A stretch of 64,000 nucleotides of DNA from Malania oleifera (taxonomy: Eukaryota; Streptophyta; Magnoliopsida; Santalales; Ximeniaceae), in NCBI RefSeq assembly GCF_029873635.1, contig NC_080421.1, forward strand, positions 3,905,629 to 3,969,628, written 5' to 3'. Below, in pieces: positions 39,301 through 50,849 of the stretch. The first letter of the stretch is position 1. Every line of letters starts with the position of its first letter. Position numbers and translations under genes: made by a program. The notes beneath the pieces are model-generated. The model was given only the letters and a program-made list of their open reading frames with translations, was not told the origin of the DNA and did not search any database.

Positions 39301-42300
39301 AATTGATGAGTTCCTTGAGTGTGAATGAGCGAGGTAAGTTTCCTTCTCAAGCTCAGTCCACACCCCCTGGTCAACACATGGTGCCAAAATTTGATTATGC
39401 CCAAAGAATAATGTGGTAGTTGTAGCACAACTTAGGGCGTCGATTCGACAAGGAGATGGAAAAAGGGACACAAATAGGCAAATAAAAATCAAAAGAATAG
39501 TAAATGATTTCTAAGGAAAAACAAATGACTTCTTTTTAGAAAAATTTAAAATTAAGATTATTTTTGTGGATGGAAAATCAAATTTGCAAGAACCAAGGCA
39601 TCAGGAATCCCTCTCACAAATCAGATAATCAATTTATTTTTAATCCATTGGTTTTCTCAACTAGAGATTTCACATCCCAAATCCCAAATCGGAAGATATA
39701 GAATTACAAATCTTTGATAAATTCAAAAGTAAAATTTCTAAATATTATTCCACTCGTTAAAAACTCAAAAGCTATTAACTTTGTTAACAAAATCTAACGA
39801 CAACAATATATCCGAAGACAATATTGTAACAAAAAAGTGATGTAACAAAATTAATAGTTTGTCTTGAACACATTCATGGATCCTAACAATTCTATGTGTT
39901 AGGCCAAGTAGTTAAGGGTTTTTCATTCCAATTGTGTTTTAATGACAACAACTCATTAGCAGTTCTTTAAGATTACTAACCTTTTTCTCTAGTCCAGCTC
40001 AGTTGCACAAAGTGGCTCAAAGCAAGCAAGTTTCAAACCAACCAAAAGCAACATGTGACATGACCAAAACTTGACCACTCAAACCAAAGCACTCTTGGAC
40101 TCTACATAACAAGCACATGTTCTAAGTTGAGTGCGAGAGTTAGAGAGATTGTTTCTGTAATCCTTAATGTATGGTGTGACTCAAAAGAACAAGCAAGAAA
40201 TGGGCATTTCACATGAATATCACTGCATAAGATGTCTAAAAACCCTAAAACATATTTTATTAAACCTAAGACATGTTAAAGTAGATCAGAGATCACTTCT
40301 CAAATAAAGATAAGGACCTTTTTACTTCAAACTTAAAGTAATTTTCAAAATAGTGAAAGAGGCCTCGTCGACGAACACAGGTCTTCGTCGACGACAACAA
40401 CACAGACCCTCGTTGACGTACACAAGACACTTGTCGACGAGAATATACCGAGAGTACCTAAAAGTTCAGAGCACCTTCGTCGACGAATACAGGGGATTCG
40501 GCAACGAAGTCTGTGCACATTTCGTCGACATACACAGGGTACTCGTCGACGAAAAGAAACCGAGACCTACCTAAATTCAAAACCAGTAACTTGTCGACGA
40601 ACGCAGGACTTCATCGACGAAATAACTGAAGAGCTCATCAACGAAGGCGAGACCTCGTCGACGAATGTCGGGCTGCAGACCTCATTTAATGCACCAAAAC
40701 AGCTAGTTTTCATCTTGTCTCATATCAATAAATGCCCAACAGCTCTCCAACGCCCAGCTCGCCCCTTTGGTGTTTAAAATAGGTCTTTTGCATTAACTTC
40801 AAGCTGTGACGCTCATTAGTTGTTGAAATCATTCATTGTACATTTACTCTAGGGTTTCATTGTGCAACCACTTGCCCTCTTACTCTTACTTTTGTTTACA
40901 CTCCATTGAAAAAGAGAATATAGTGTGAGGATTACATTGTGATATTCAACTCAAGAGGAACATTTAAGATTGTATCTACCTCTCTTAAACTACTTGTATT
41001 GTAAGACTCTTTGTAAGCCATTGTAAGAGCTCTTTGTGAGCAGCTGTTTGTATAGGCTTCTCCACCGAAAGGAGGATCATATAGTGGATTTTGGGAATCC
41101 TAGAGTTGGTCTCAAGGCATGGACGTAGACGGGGTGCCAAACCACGTTAACATCGCTGTGTTAAGCTTTTCTTCTCACTTCTCTCTTATGTTGCTCATCC
41201 ATTGTCATTCGTTTTTATTTTTATATTGTGATATAATACTCTTGTTCTTGGCAAGATTTTTTATGTTTGTAGAAAATTTGCATATTCGCGAAAAACATCT
41301 ATTCACCCCCCCCCCCCTCTAGACGCTTATCCGAGCCAACACTATGGAAAAAACATAACTAAATCCATGAAGAGATTCAAATGTATGAATATTCAAGCGC
41401 GAAATAAAACAAATAACAATTGATGAACAATAAATAGAAAATATAAAAACATTGAAGAACAACAATATGGATTAAAAACAAATTGAAATACCTTTATTTG
41501 ATCAAGTTCATCCCTAGCCAAGGCTAGGGAATTAGTTCCTCATCATAAGATGAAAGAAAAATAAACTCTCAAGAGAACCTTCACAAAACCCAGCCCCCAA
41601 TCGTCCCCTTTCTTCACACAAAGTTTTGCTTATATATCTCCCTCTCAAAACCCTAAAAAACAGAATAACATTTTTTTTTTTTTTTTTTAAAACACTGAAA
41701 AATATCCTCTGGTTTCCAGGCTTGGATTGCAGCTCTTTTTTGGCCCAGTAAACGTCCATATTAGTGAAATACTATCTCACAATGAATTGTAGCTCTTTTC
41801 GTAAGCTTTCCAACGCCACTTGAATCATGCCAATCCGATATCAGATGAGAGAGTTATGATTAAATTACAGAAATATGTCCACGCTGTCTCCTAACGAATC
41901 TCGAACTTGGACGGGCTTGGATTGCAGCCCACTTTTGACGTAGCAAAAGTCTGAGTTAACGAAATGCTATTTCAAGATAAATTGTAGCCCATTATGTAAG
42001 GTTTTCAACGCAACTTGAATCACCCAAAACCGATATTAGCTGAGATACTTATGATGAAAATACTGAACGGTGTGCGGAGACTCTTCCAAAACGGGACTAT
42101 ATTATATACAATATTCTTTCCTCCAACCTAGGTGGTTGATCTTCTTCATTTATGCTAAGGGTTGACTTCCAAATATTTTTAACTTCATTCCTATGATAAA
42201 AATCATTAAAAATTAATTAGAATTAAAAACTTTATAAAATGAAGATGAAGTCAAAAACTTACCACTAACATATTCAAATTGTCCTTATAAATTAGCAAAT

Positions 42301-45300
42301 AAACAAGAAAAAGTAATGTTCGGAGTGCACTTTTATGCACTTATCATAGCACAACTCTGCTTTACTATATACCCAGCTCTTTGACCAAACCAGTAAGCCA
42401 TAAAGCTACCTTTGTGGTTTTAGCAACTACCATATATTCAGATTCAGTTGTAGACAATGCCACCACAGATTGTATTATGGACCTCTAACGAATAGGTCCT
42501 CCCATAAGGGTAAATACATAACCCGTTGTAGACTTTCTGTCATCCATATCCCCTGCATAATCAGCATCAACAAACCCCACAACTGATGAACTATCCTGTT
42601 ACTTGCTGAACATGATGCCATAACTAGAAGTACCTCGTAAGTATCTAAAAATCCATTTAACGGCTTCACAATACTATCTATTCAGATTAGAACGATACTT
42701 ACTCACCGCACTCACTACACGTGCTAAGTTTGGTCTTGTACACACTATGACATACATTAAACTCTCCGTGGCGCTAGCATATGGGACTTTGACATGTCCC
42801 AAATATCATCATCCGTACTTGGGCATTCAGTAGTAGACAATTTAAAGTGACTCACTTGAGGTGTACATATCAGTTTAGAATCAGCCATACAGAACCTTTC
42901 CAACACCTTCTTCACATAACCGCCCTGAGATAACCACAACCTCCCTGCAGTTCTATTTCGACGAATCTCCATCCCAAGCATCTTCTTGGCTGGACCAAGA
43001 CCCGTCATGTCAAACTCTTTATGCAACAGATTCTTTAACTGATTTACCTCAATTAAATTTTTCGCAACTATTAACATGTCATCGACATACAACAATAAAA
43101 AGATAAAAGAACCATCATCAAACTTATTCACATACATGCAGCAATCATACTCACATTTTCTTTAACCTATCCTGATCATATAGAAATCAAATCTTTTATA
43201 CTATTGTCTGGGAGACTATTTCTGTTGAAACAGGAAAAAAAATAAAAAATAAAAAAATGAAACGATTTGGTATAAGACCAAACCGTCAATGGTTTCAAAC
43301 GGGTTGAGGGTCTTTAAGTTGCGAGAAGCCTAATATTATTTATATCTTCACTCTCCCATTTGAACTTTTCTCTCTTTCTCTGTCCCCCCCTTCCTCTAAT
43401 TCGTGTCCCACTCTCTCTTTCTCCCAAATTCTTTCCACTCTCGCTCTCCAATCGTCTCTCTCTCCTCTCAACTTGCCGGCTCCTCTCTCCTCGACAAGGT
43501 TTAAGGAAATTAGGGTTTCATCGTCCAAACACCAGGCACAGTTTTAGGAACATGGTAGGCATATCTTCAAGAATAGGTAAGGGGATTAGATTATGTCAAT
43601 TTATTTTGAAATTGAACCGATTAAACTTGAGTATGTGAATACAAAAATATTATATTAGATTTTATAAATGAATCAAACGTATGAAAATGATGATTTTGGT
43701 TTATTATACAAGTATTCGAGAAAGATTAAAGTGAGTAGGGTGATCATCTATTTTTTCCTATAAAATATATATTTTGAGTTAAATTAAAACTATCAAGGTG
43801 ATCATACCCTTATTTTCAGCAAAATATACCGAGTATATTATGATGTACTTTTTCCAATCAATTTATTAGATTATGATTTAACACTCAAATAGTGTGACAT
43901 GAGAATGATTTATTTTTATTGCATAATTAAACCTATTGGAATTTTTATGGTGTTATACAGCAAAAGTTGTCGTATTATACTAATTTCTTGAATTGTTGGG
44001 AATAATGTGGATATTGTGAATTTGACGTTTTAATACCAATCTTGTGGATGGTTGGAAAATTATGGAAAGACTTGCGAATTATGTGTTGAGAAAATGAGAT
44101 CATTTTACTATTTTATTATGTAAATTGCAATATATGGTTTAAAAACCCTGATGGACCAAGTGTGTTGAAAGCTCGGTACCATAACTAGAGAGAAATATTA
44201 GTGCAGTCACACTGTTGTGGTAGTGTAAGCGGTGGATAGTCGATTTAGCCTGAGAAAGGTTGTGTACCCTCCTGGGTCCAAACCAGGATGCGGTAGGCAA
44301 ATCATACTTACAGACATATTACTTTGACTTAGTTTTGGTCGGCCAACCAAGCTAAGTCCAGTCTTTGAACCTCACAACCCAATCATGGGAGTTAAACATG
44401 AAGTTAGTCCAAAAAGGGAGGTTCTTTTATGCATCTTTGTGGATTTATGTAAACGGGGCCATCTATTGAGCCGAAATTATGTTTCGAAGGAAAAATATGT
44501 ATTTTTTAATTATATAGGTGTGGGTACAGTTTACAAATGCCATTTCATTTAAAGTTAAATTAATGGATGTATTCTTCTTATACTAAAACTCATTTTAGCC
44601 ATACACTGATAATAATCTATTCCTTTTTACTGAGAGATGTCTCACCCCAATAACCATATCATATTTCAGGACATACAGGGAATCAAGTTTAGCGAGCTTC
44701 GGGACGGGGTTTAGATAATATAGTTTAGAGTAAGTGCTTGCATGACATTGAATTAAATATGCTTTTGTATTCCTTGTGATGTAATAATGTTACATGGAGA
44801 TACCTATGTAATTGTGGTGGTTTAGTACTCTGATATGGTATTTGAGGTTTAAATTATTTCCGCTGCTAGCATTGATTTGATTGATGGAAAGTCACACCCA
44901 GGACCCCACTGGGTTTGGGTCGTTACAATTGTAGTATCAAAGCAAATTTTTGGAACACTACAGTTAGTATCAGAGTTATAAGAACCCTATCGGGTTTGGG
45001 TTATCACAGTTGGTATCAGAGCTATAGGAACCCTATCGAGTTCGGGTTACTACAATTTCAGCCCATAAAAAGACTTCTTCAACTTACAAACTAAGTGTCC
45101 TTGTCCTGATTCACTAAATCCCTCCAACTGTACCATATAAATATGTTCCTCCAAGTCACCACAAAGAAATGTCGTCTTCACATCCATTTGTTCTAAATGC
45201 AAATCACAATGAGCTATTAACCCCAACACTACCCTAATGGAAGTGTGTCGAACACATGTAAAAAGATTTCATCATAATTCATTCCTTTATTTATAAGTAC

Positions 45301-48300
45301 CCTTTTGCCACTAATCGTGCCTTGAATTTCTCTCCTTCATTTTCTGAAGTTACTTTCTTCTTCCTATATACCCATTTGCAACCTATCGCCCTCTTCCCAT
45401 CTAGAAGCTCCACCAACTCCCAAGTTTGATTCTTATACAACAATTTCATTTCTTCAATCATAGCACCCATCCACCTATTTTTCTCCTGATCGTGCACTAC
45501 CTCTTGAAAAGTAGTTGAGTCATTGCAACTGATAATGAAAGCATAAGATACTAACTCTTCAAACCCATACTTTAGAGGTAGTCTGATAGTGGATCTGGAT
45601 CTCCATATAGGAATATTGTCGACTTGTTGGTTTCCCTAACTAAAACTCCCTGCAATTGGAGGACCAAGATCATTGTCATTGCCCTAAGTTTCTAACTCCA
45701 TCTACACAACATGTTTGTCTCTACTCTAGTTTTCTAGCTCTTGTTTCTCTTCATCAAATTCTTGAGTACGCTTCACCATAACTTTCTCATCGAAAACTAC
45801 ATCCTTACTGATCAACACCTTGTTTTCCATTGAATCTCACAACTTGAACCCCTTCACACTCTTGATATTCCAAAAAGATGCAGCGTCTAGACTTTATGTC
45901 AAGCTTCAATCTCTCCTCACTAGACACGTGAACATAGACTGAACAACCAAATACTTCCAATCCGAAATAGCCTACTACATTTCCCGTCCATACCTCTTCT
46001 GTCACTTTCCCCTCTAGTGATGCCTTTGGTGATCGATTTACCAAGCATACTAACTGCCTCGACCCAGAAGTTCTTCAGTAGCCTTGTATTAAGCTTGAAG
46101 CACCGAGCTCTTTCAGATAGAGTTCAGTTCACCCTTTCAACCACACCATTTTGCTTAGGTGTCCGACGAACATTGAAATGTCACTTAATGCCCTGCTGCT
46201 CACAAAACTCCATGAACCTAAAATCAACGTACTCGGTCCCATTGTTTGATCTGAAGCATTTGATTCTCCTTCCTATCTGGTTTTCCACTTTAGTTTTCCA
46301 CAACTTAAACCTAGCAAATGTATCAGACTTGTGCCGCATGAAGTATACCCAGACTTTTCGTGAGTAGTCGTCAACAAAACTCACAAAGTAAACATGTCCA
46401 CCTTTTGACGCTACTCTAACCAACCCCCAAACATCAAAATATATATAATCAAGAATACCTTCCATCTTGTGAATAGTTAATTTGAATTTTTCCCTATTTT
46501 GTTTCCTAAAAACACAAAACTTGCAAAAACTCAGCTTGCATGCTTTCATACCTTTCAAGAGTTTTCCCTTGTGAAGTTCTTTCATACCATATTCACCCAT
46601 ATGCCCAAGCCACATATACCACAAAACGGTTTCATCAAATTCTGAATTTACAGCTGCAGCCCCACCTACAACAGTAGTCTCCTGCAGTGCATAAATATTT
46701 CCATCTAACTTTTGCCCTTTCATCACCATCAAATTACCTTTGCACACTTTCATAATCCCACTTTCAAACTTGTAATTAAATCCATTACAATCCAAAGTGT
46801 CAAGTGAAATGAGATTTTTCCATGGGTCCGATATGCGTCTTACATTGCTCAAGGCTCTTACAGCACCATCAAGTATTTTAATTCTAACACTTCCAATGTC
46901 AATGATTTTACAAGACACCTCATTGCCCATAAGAACTAAACCTGAATTTACCAACCTATAAGTGTTGAACCACTCCTTATTTGGAGTCATATGGTAAGAA
47001 CATGCCGAGTTTAGGATCCAAGAGCCCATGAGGCGATCTGACCTCAACAAAAATGAAGCAAACTGAATTTCCTTCTTGAATTACATTTGTTGATTTTGAA
47101 GTCTCTTCATGCTTTTCAGCATTTCCTTTCTTCCAATCTGGACAATTTAGTTTAACGTGCCCTTTTTTACCGCAATTATAGCACCGGATATCCTTGTTCT
47201 TCTTGGATTGAGTTCAAGATTTTTGACTCGATCCATTTCTGAATTTTCCTCTCCCACGATCATGGTTACCTTTCACCACAAGTCCTTCTCCGTGTGAATT
47301 TTCATCGCAAATTTTCATCCTTTGATGAAACCCCAATAAGGCACTTGTCACCTATTCCAAGTTTAGGGTCTCTTTCCCCCGTGTAAGAGTAGTAACTAGA
47401 TTCTCATATGTGTGTCGCTGACAAGGAATTCAATAGCTTTAACGTCATATCATCCTCTTCAAATTTCACATCAACACGCATTAAATCACTTATGATTTGA
47501 TTAAATGCATTGATGTGTTGATATAAGTTTGAACCATCCACCATCTTAAGCCAATAAAGACACTGCTTAAGAAATAATTTGTTAGTAAGGGATTTGGACA
47601 TGTATTGGCATTCAAGCTTTTGCCAAACAACCGCGGGAGAATCTTCCTCCATGACATGATAAAGAACTTCGTCGGCCAGACATAGCCGTATTGTAGCAAC
47701 AGTCTTTACCTCTAATTCTCTCAAATTAGCCTCATCCATACCTTCCAGTTGAACACCATACAAAGTCTTCACCATCCCTTGTTACACAAGCAAATCTTTC
47801 ACTCTCCTCTGCTACAAACCAAAGTTTTCGATCCCATCAAATTTGACAACATCAAATTTTGCAGATGAAGTGCCCGATGGCATAACAACAACGCTCTAAT
47901 ACCAATTTGTTGTGAATGAACTCGGAATTGCACAACGGAATTTAAACGCAACAATAATGAAGAACAAATATGGAACACACCAGTATATCTGAAAGCAAGA
48001 ACAACAACACAAAGATTTGCATGATTCAACAATGCCTACATCCACGAGAGCAATCGGCAAAGGCCTTCACTATGAAAATGTCAAAGTACACAATAGAGTG
48101 AATTAATGATATTCCTCTCTTCTTCCAGAATATACCCCGAATAGTATACTTACAAACACTTTGGAAGTTTCCCTCCAAACACCCAACCATATTAACATTC
48201 ACATTCAAATTTTAAAATCAGCCTCACAGCCCCAAGCTAAACAGTTGACTGATTGGGCCAATAAGGCGACTATTTCAGACAGAATGTAATTGTCTGAATT

Positions 48301-49671
48301 ATGGATCAAACCATCCACTAATTTAGCCAAACAATCGACGGTTTGCTGCTGCTCCTCAGCACAAGTGACTTTCAACTATGTTTTCTTTCTTTTTTATGCA
48401 CTCCATCAAGTATATGAGCCACAAAAACACAACACGTACGATTTTTGGCCGCAACAACCATTATAGATACATGACTTTAGTCATTGTATCTTACACACCA
48501 ATAAATGAGGTACTTGACTTTGGTCAATGTACCTTTATAAATTCATTAATAAGTTAAGATAAAATTTAATACTTAATTAATCATTTATATAAAGACACTA
48601 TGCAATCATGAAGATTACCCATACATACATATATAAATTTCCAGCATTCAAAAGTTTCATACCATAGCATCTTTGCGAACATTGCAATTGAAAAGTGCAA
48701 AGATTGTGCCAGCCTGTTCTTTCGAGTGTTTCTGATAAGCATCTCCAAACAAGAAAACTGAAACAGTGCTCTCATCCAAACACCCAAATTTCCATATAGA
48801 ATAACTCTTTCCGGTAGAACTTGTCTTTGGATTCCCCTTCTCCGTCAAAACCCCAACGGTTGCCCAACAACCCGAAAGAGTATCACCCACCAACAAGTTC
48901 CTATGAGATCATCAAATGTAAATTATCCCTAACCACAGCAATATAATTGAAATAAATCCATATAATAATAACTGAGTGAGTGCATTCAATACTTTATGGT
49001 CAGTAGTCGGACGAATCGAATATCTGAAAAACGATTGCTAATCTCTGCCGGTGAAATCAGCTGATTTCTGTACAAGAAAAGATGAAGCAACAAGAACAAA
49101 GATTCAAAATCATGGGATTTTATGCACTTTCATTTCAGAATAAAAACATGGCAATGTATGATTACAGAAAATCTTCAGTTGCCCTCCGGAGGGACTGGGA
49201 AGGATTCTTCATTTGGATGTTTCTATATGAGATTTAATCAGCTAAACCTACCGAATCCGCAGACCCGAGAACTTCTCAACCTGAACATCATTTGAGTTCT
49301 TCGACCCGTTAAATTTGGGGGTTTGCTTGGTGGGCTCAGGCTCGGGCTCGTAATCAAGGTAGTCTTGAACAGCGTCCCTGAAGACAGACATGTCCGCATT
49401 CCGCATCCGCCATGAGGGCGATCCATCATCTGAAGGGTACCCTGCAAAATCAAGGGAAACAGTGAGAAACCCGTGTAGATTTTCACGAGAAAATGGACAA
49501 AAAATTGCAAACCCTAGTGTGATTCAAAGAGACACGCGTAAAGGGTTAGAGAGAGAGAGAGAGACCGGAAGAGTGGGGTTGCAGCAGGACTGAAGGAGAA
49601 GCAGGAGGGGTTTCTAAAACCCTGTCTTGAAGGGATAGGAGGAGGTCGAGGTCGTCCTGGTGGTTTGACAT
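30307..49671 (-). CDS. MCM10: MCM10 replication initiation factor, 11 exons
   Basis: Minus-strand exons: 49671-49566, 49441-49252, 49067-48993, 48900-48663, 33204-33080, 31728-31695, 31603-31557, 31411-31271, 30775-30711, 30634-30562, 30472-30307. All introns are GT-AG and phases join to 420 codons (419 aa). It opens [20 protein letters not shown] and ends [13 protein letters not shown], both typical of plant MCM10. Residues about 100-215 form the OB-fold ([45 protein letters not shown]). A CCCH zinc finger follows (Cys229, Cys239, Cys251, His254), then [23 protein letters not shown]10 binds single-stranded DNA and the CMG helicase and is needed to fire replication origins in the nucleus. Intron 4 (33205-48662, 15.5 kb) splits the OB-fold and is almost wholly retroelements. 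Without them it would be about 0.74 kb. The exons are undamaged, so the gene is probably still expressed. Confidence 0.95.
34155..34691 (-). repeat. 3' LTR of the copia element
   Basis: 537 bp, direct repeat of 47908-48434. Its middle has TCGA-type motifs (AGTCGATTGATTGG, CATCGACTGATTTGG, AGTTGACGATTTG), weaker cousins of the GTCGAC arrays in other LTRs. Confidence 0.9.
36306..37802 (+). repeat. Athila-like LTR, plus orientation
   Basis: 1497 bp. Matches 39392-42346 in reverse complement along its length; shared blocks include the one starting GGATTGGGGATTTGGGATAT. Starts TGATGAGGCATAAAAGTGC, ends TAATCA before the PBS. Confidence 0.85.
39897..41341 (+). mobile_element. Solo LTR, 1445 bp, TSD CTATG
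   Basis: Starts TGTTAGGCCAAG, ends TCCGAGCCAACA. Perfect 5-bp TSD CTATG at 39892-39896 and 41342-41346, and the interrupted Athila-like LTR closes exactly across it. The tail CACCCCCCCCCCCCTCTAGACG resembles the R/U5 of long-LTR Ty1/copia (SIRE/Maximus-like) elements, a tentative placement. Carries a GTCGAC-motif array at about 40360-40670. This is among the youngest layers. Confidence 0.9.
40360..40670. repeat. Array of about 12 TCGTCGACGAA motifs
   Basis: Palindromic cores recur every 16-36 bases: CCTCGTCGACGAACACAGG, CTTCGTCGACGAATACAGG, CTCGTCGACGAAAAG, CTTGTCGACGAACGCAGG and decayed forms. Some are followed by CACAGG or CGCAGG, so the unit is a motif plus a short tail. Confidence 0.88.
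43223..45054 (+). mobile_element. Tekay/Del-like solo LTR with a triplicated end, TSD ATTTC
   Basis: Starts TGTTGAAACAGG, ends GGGTTACTACA, with perfect TSD ATTTC at 43218-43222 and 45055-45059. It sits in the reverse transcriptase region of the copia element. The LTR proper seems to end at GGGTCGTTACA (44927). It is related to the solo LTR at 21.0-23.1 kb, which is in the opposite orientation. No gag or pol inside. Confidence 0.85.
44928..45054 (+). repeat. Three tandem LTR-end/PBS units
   Basis: After the LTR end come three units: 44928-44962 (35 bp, diverged), 44963-45008 and 45009-45054 (46 bp each). Each begins with a primer-binding-like stretch (TTGTAGTATCAAAGC, TTAGTATCAGAG, TTGGTATCAGAGC) and ends like the LTR (ACTACA, TTATCACA, TTACTACA). 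The last matches the initiator-Met tRNA primer site of plant gypsy and copia elements. Confidence 0.85.
47908..48434 (-). repeat. 5' LTR of the copia element
   Basis: 527 bp, direct repeat of 34155-34691, next to the TTGGTATTAGAGC primer site on its left flank. Confidence 0.9.
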
Positions 49672-50806
49672 TACTGCGAGAGAGAGAGAGAGAGAGAGAT
49701 CTGCTGCTTATTACAGAGAAGCTGGTGAATTGTCGATTCGTGATTGTGCGGTCTCTGCAGCCTTTGGAGGGAGATTCGAACATTTGGAGGGAACCAAATA
49801 TTTTTTAGGGAAGCTTGGAACCTTCGCACCCCATTTTTTTCAATTTAATTTTTTTATTAAAAAAAATTGAGTTGGAAGACTTGTGCAGACCATCACCTAT
49901 AAATTTTCATGTAATAACTTTGAGTAATGCTTCATTTTTTGAATTTGTAATCTCGAATTTGTCTCGGATTCTAATAATAATGAAACTTACATCTAAATTA
50001 TTGTAATATGTAACTCATATCGAGTGAAACACGTATAAAGAGAAGGCACGTTGATGACGAATGTAAAACAAAACGAAAAAATTGTTTCAGCCTTTTGGAC
50101 TTGTAATTTATTATTTTATTGGCTAAGATGATTAATAATTAGGACGATATTGGGCTTATAAGTATTCGTGACATATTCTAAATCATAAATTCTGAATGTT
50201 AAACTCTTTTGATTGTTTAAAAATATATATAACTTTTTTCAAAATGTGGAATGTTTATTGTAATGTAAACTCGCACATACATTTTTATTACAATATTGTA
50301 ATATTATATTATTTTAAAAATTAGATTCGTGTTTGATTTTGCAAATTGGTCCAATTGATTTTATTACCCCGATTCAACCACTAATTTATCATATTTTAAT
50401 TTGTATATTATAAGATATTATGTGAAAATTTTATGCACAACATATTAGATAAGTTTTAATATTATTTTTAAATACACACATAACATATATTCTATGTATA
50501 TTTGAATTGGAACCTCACTTTACATTCTTAAATGTTAATGGAAGTAATAAATTCATTTTCGTGTTGGAAATATTTTCATATATCTACATTAACATTTAAT
50601 GTCACTCTCCTCAAAATTTGCATATATATTAAAATTTGGATATTCATTTCAAAAATAACATAATTTATTTGAACGAAAACCTAAACTACTCAAACCCATA
50701 TCCTCCTCCCCTTGCCCCAATATGCCTCCTCACACACCTATGGTGAATCAAATTCCAATCATTCACATTAGGGAGTGAGTAGATGACAATTTTGTTGAAG
50801 TTCCAA
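49672..50806 (-). promoter_or_regulatory. 5' leader and upstream region of MCM10
   Basis: A (GA)n run at 49678-49699 directly precedes the start codon on the gene's strand, reading as (CT)n in the leader. Farther up the DNA is AT-rich with no gene recognised. Confidence 0.4.
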
Positions 50807-50812
50807 TGCAAA

Positions 50813-50849
<37 letters not shown>

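Larger units (their letters stand above)
35015..42346 (+). mobile_element. Rearranged Ty3/gypsy (Athila-like) element with inverted LTRs
   Basis: Inserted in copia RNase H. Order left to right: 3' internal region (about 35015-36305, ending in a purine-rich GGTTGGGGGG); LTR in plus orientation (36306-37802, starting TGATGAGGC); primer-binding site TGGCGCCATTTCCGAGGA (37808-37825); a gag region (about 37973-39375, with [18 protein letters not shown] and a CxxC-type knuckle [14 protein letters not shown]); then an LTR copy in the opposite orientation, with its adjoining PBS (about 39376-42346). The inverted copy is about 1505 bp once the nested solo LTR is removed, against 1497 bp for the left one. 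There is no pol between the LTRs. The element is broken, with several breaks. No clean target duplication was found. Confidence 0.75.
39392..42346 (-). repeat. Athila-like LTR, minus orientation, carrying a solo LTR
   Basis: Two parts, 39392-39896 and 41342-42346, are the reverse complement of 36306-37802. The gap is filled by another solo LTR. Its PBS-side end faces the gag region, so the two LTRs are mirror images around gag. Confidence 0.85.
34155..48434 (-). mobile_element. Ty1/copia element, broken, with nested insertions
   Basis: Direct LTRs at 34155-34691 and 47908-48434 (TGTTG...CAACA). TSD is CATAC (34150-34154) / CGTAC (48435-48439). In minus orientation the 5' LTR is at right. Next to it is a primer-binding site TTGGTATTAGAGC (initiator-Met type, about 47896-47908). 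A polypurine tract GGTGGAGATTG lies beside the left LTR. Copia-order parts: gag about 47780-47400, zinc knuckle about 47190-47140, integrase about 47050-46180, reverse transcriptase in two blocks (about 45500-45060 and 43210-42760), and RNase H split about 42700-42347 and 35010-34692. By eye the LTRs differ at about one base in ten over the first 230 bases, so it is old. It has several breaks besides the insertions at about 35015-42346 and 43223-45054. Confidence 0.9.
33740..48456 (+). mobile_element. Tat-type solo LTR (432 bp) split by a younger copia element
   Basis: Left part 33740-34154, right part 48440-48456. It starts TGATATACCCAAAATTAG and ends TTTGGCCGCAACA. Perfect TSD ACCAT at 33735-33739 and 48457-48461. 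The left part has a TATA box (CTATAAAAAGGGG, 33957-33969) and the CCTAACTTAGGCATCGAAAT / GATCCCCCGGAGTACAACC block shared with the LTRs at 7.1, 9.5 and 55.7 kb. This is the oldest layer in MCM10 intron 4. Confidence 0.88.

Noticed and set aside
40353-40574. Arg-rich small protein at 40.4 kb
   Set aside because: It is a translation of the GTCGAC motif array in a solo LTR.
48581-48787. Independent small gene at 48.6 kb
   Set aside because: It is an out-of-phase reading of MCM10 exon 4; the correct frame there encodes the OB-fold.
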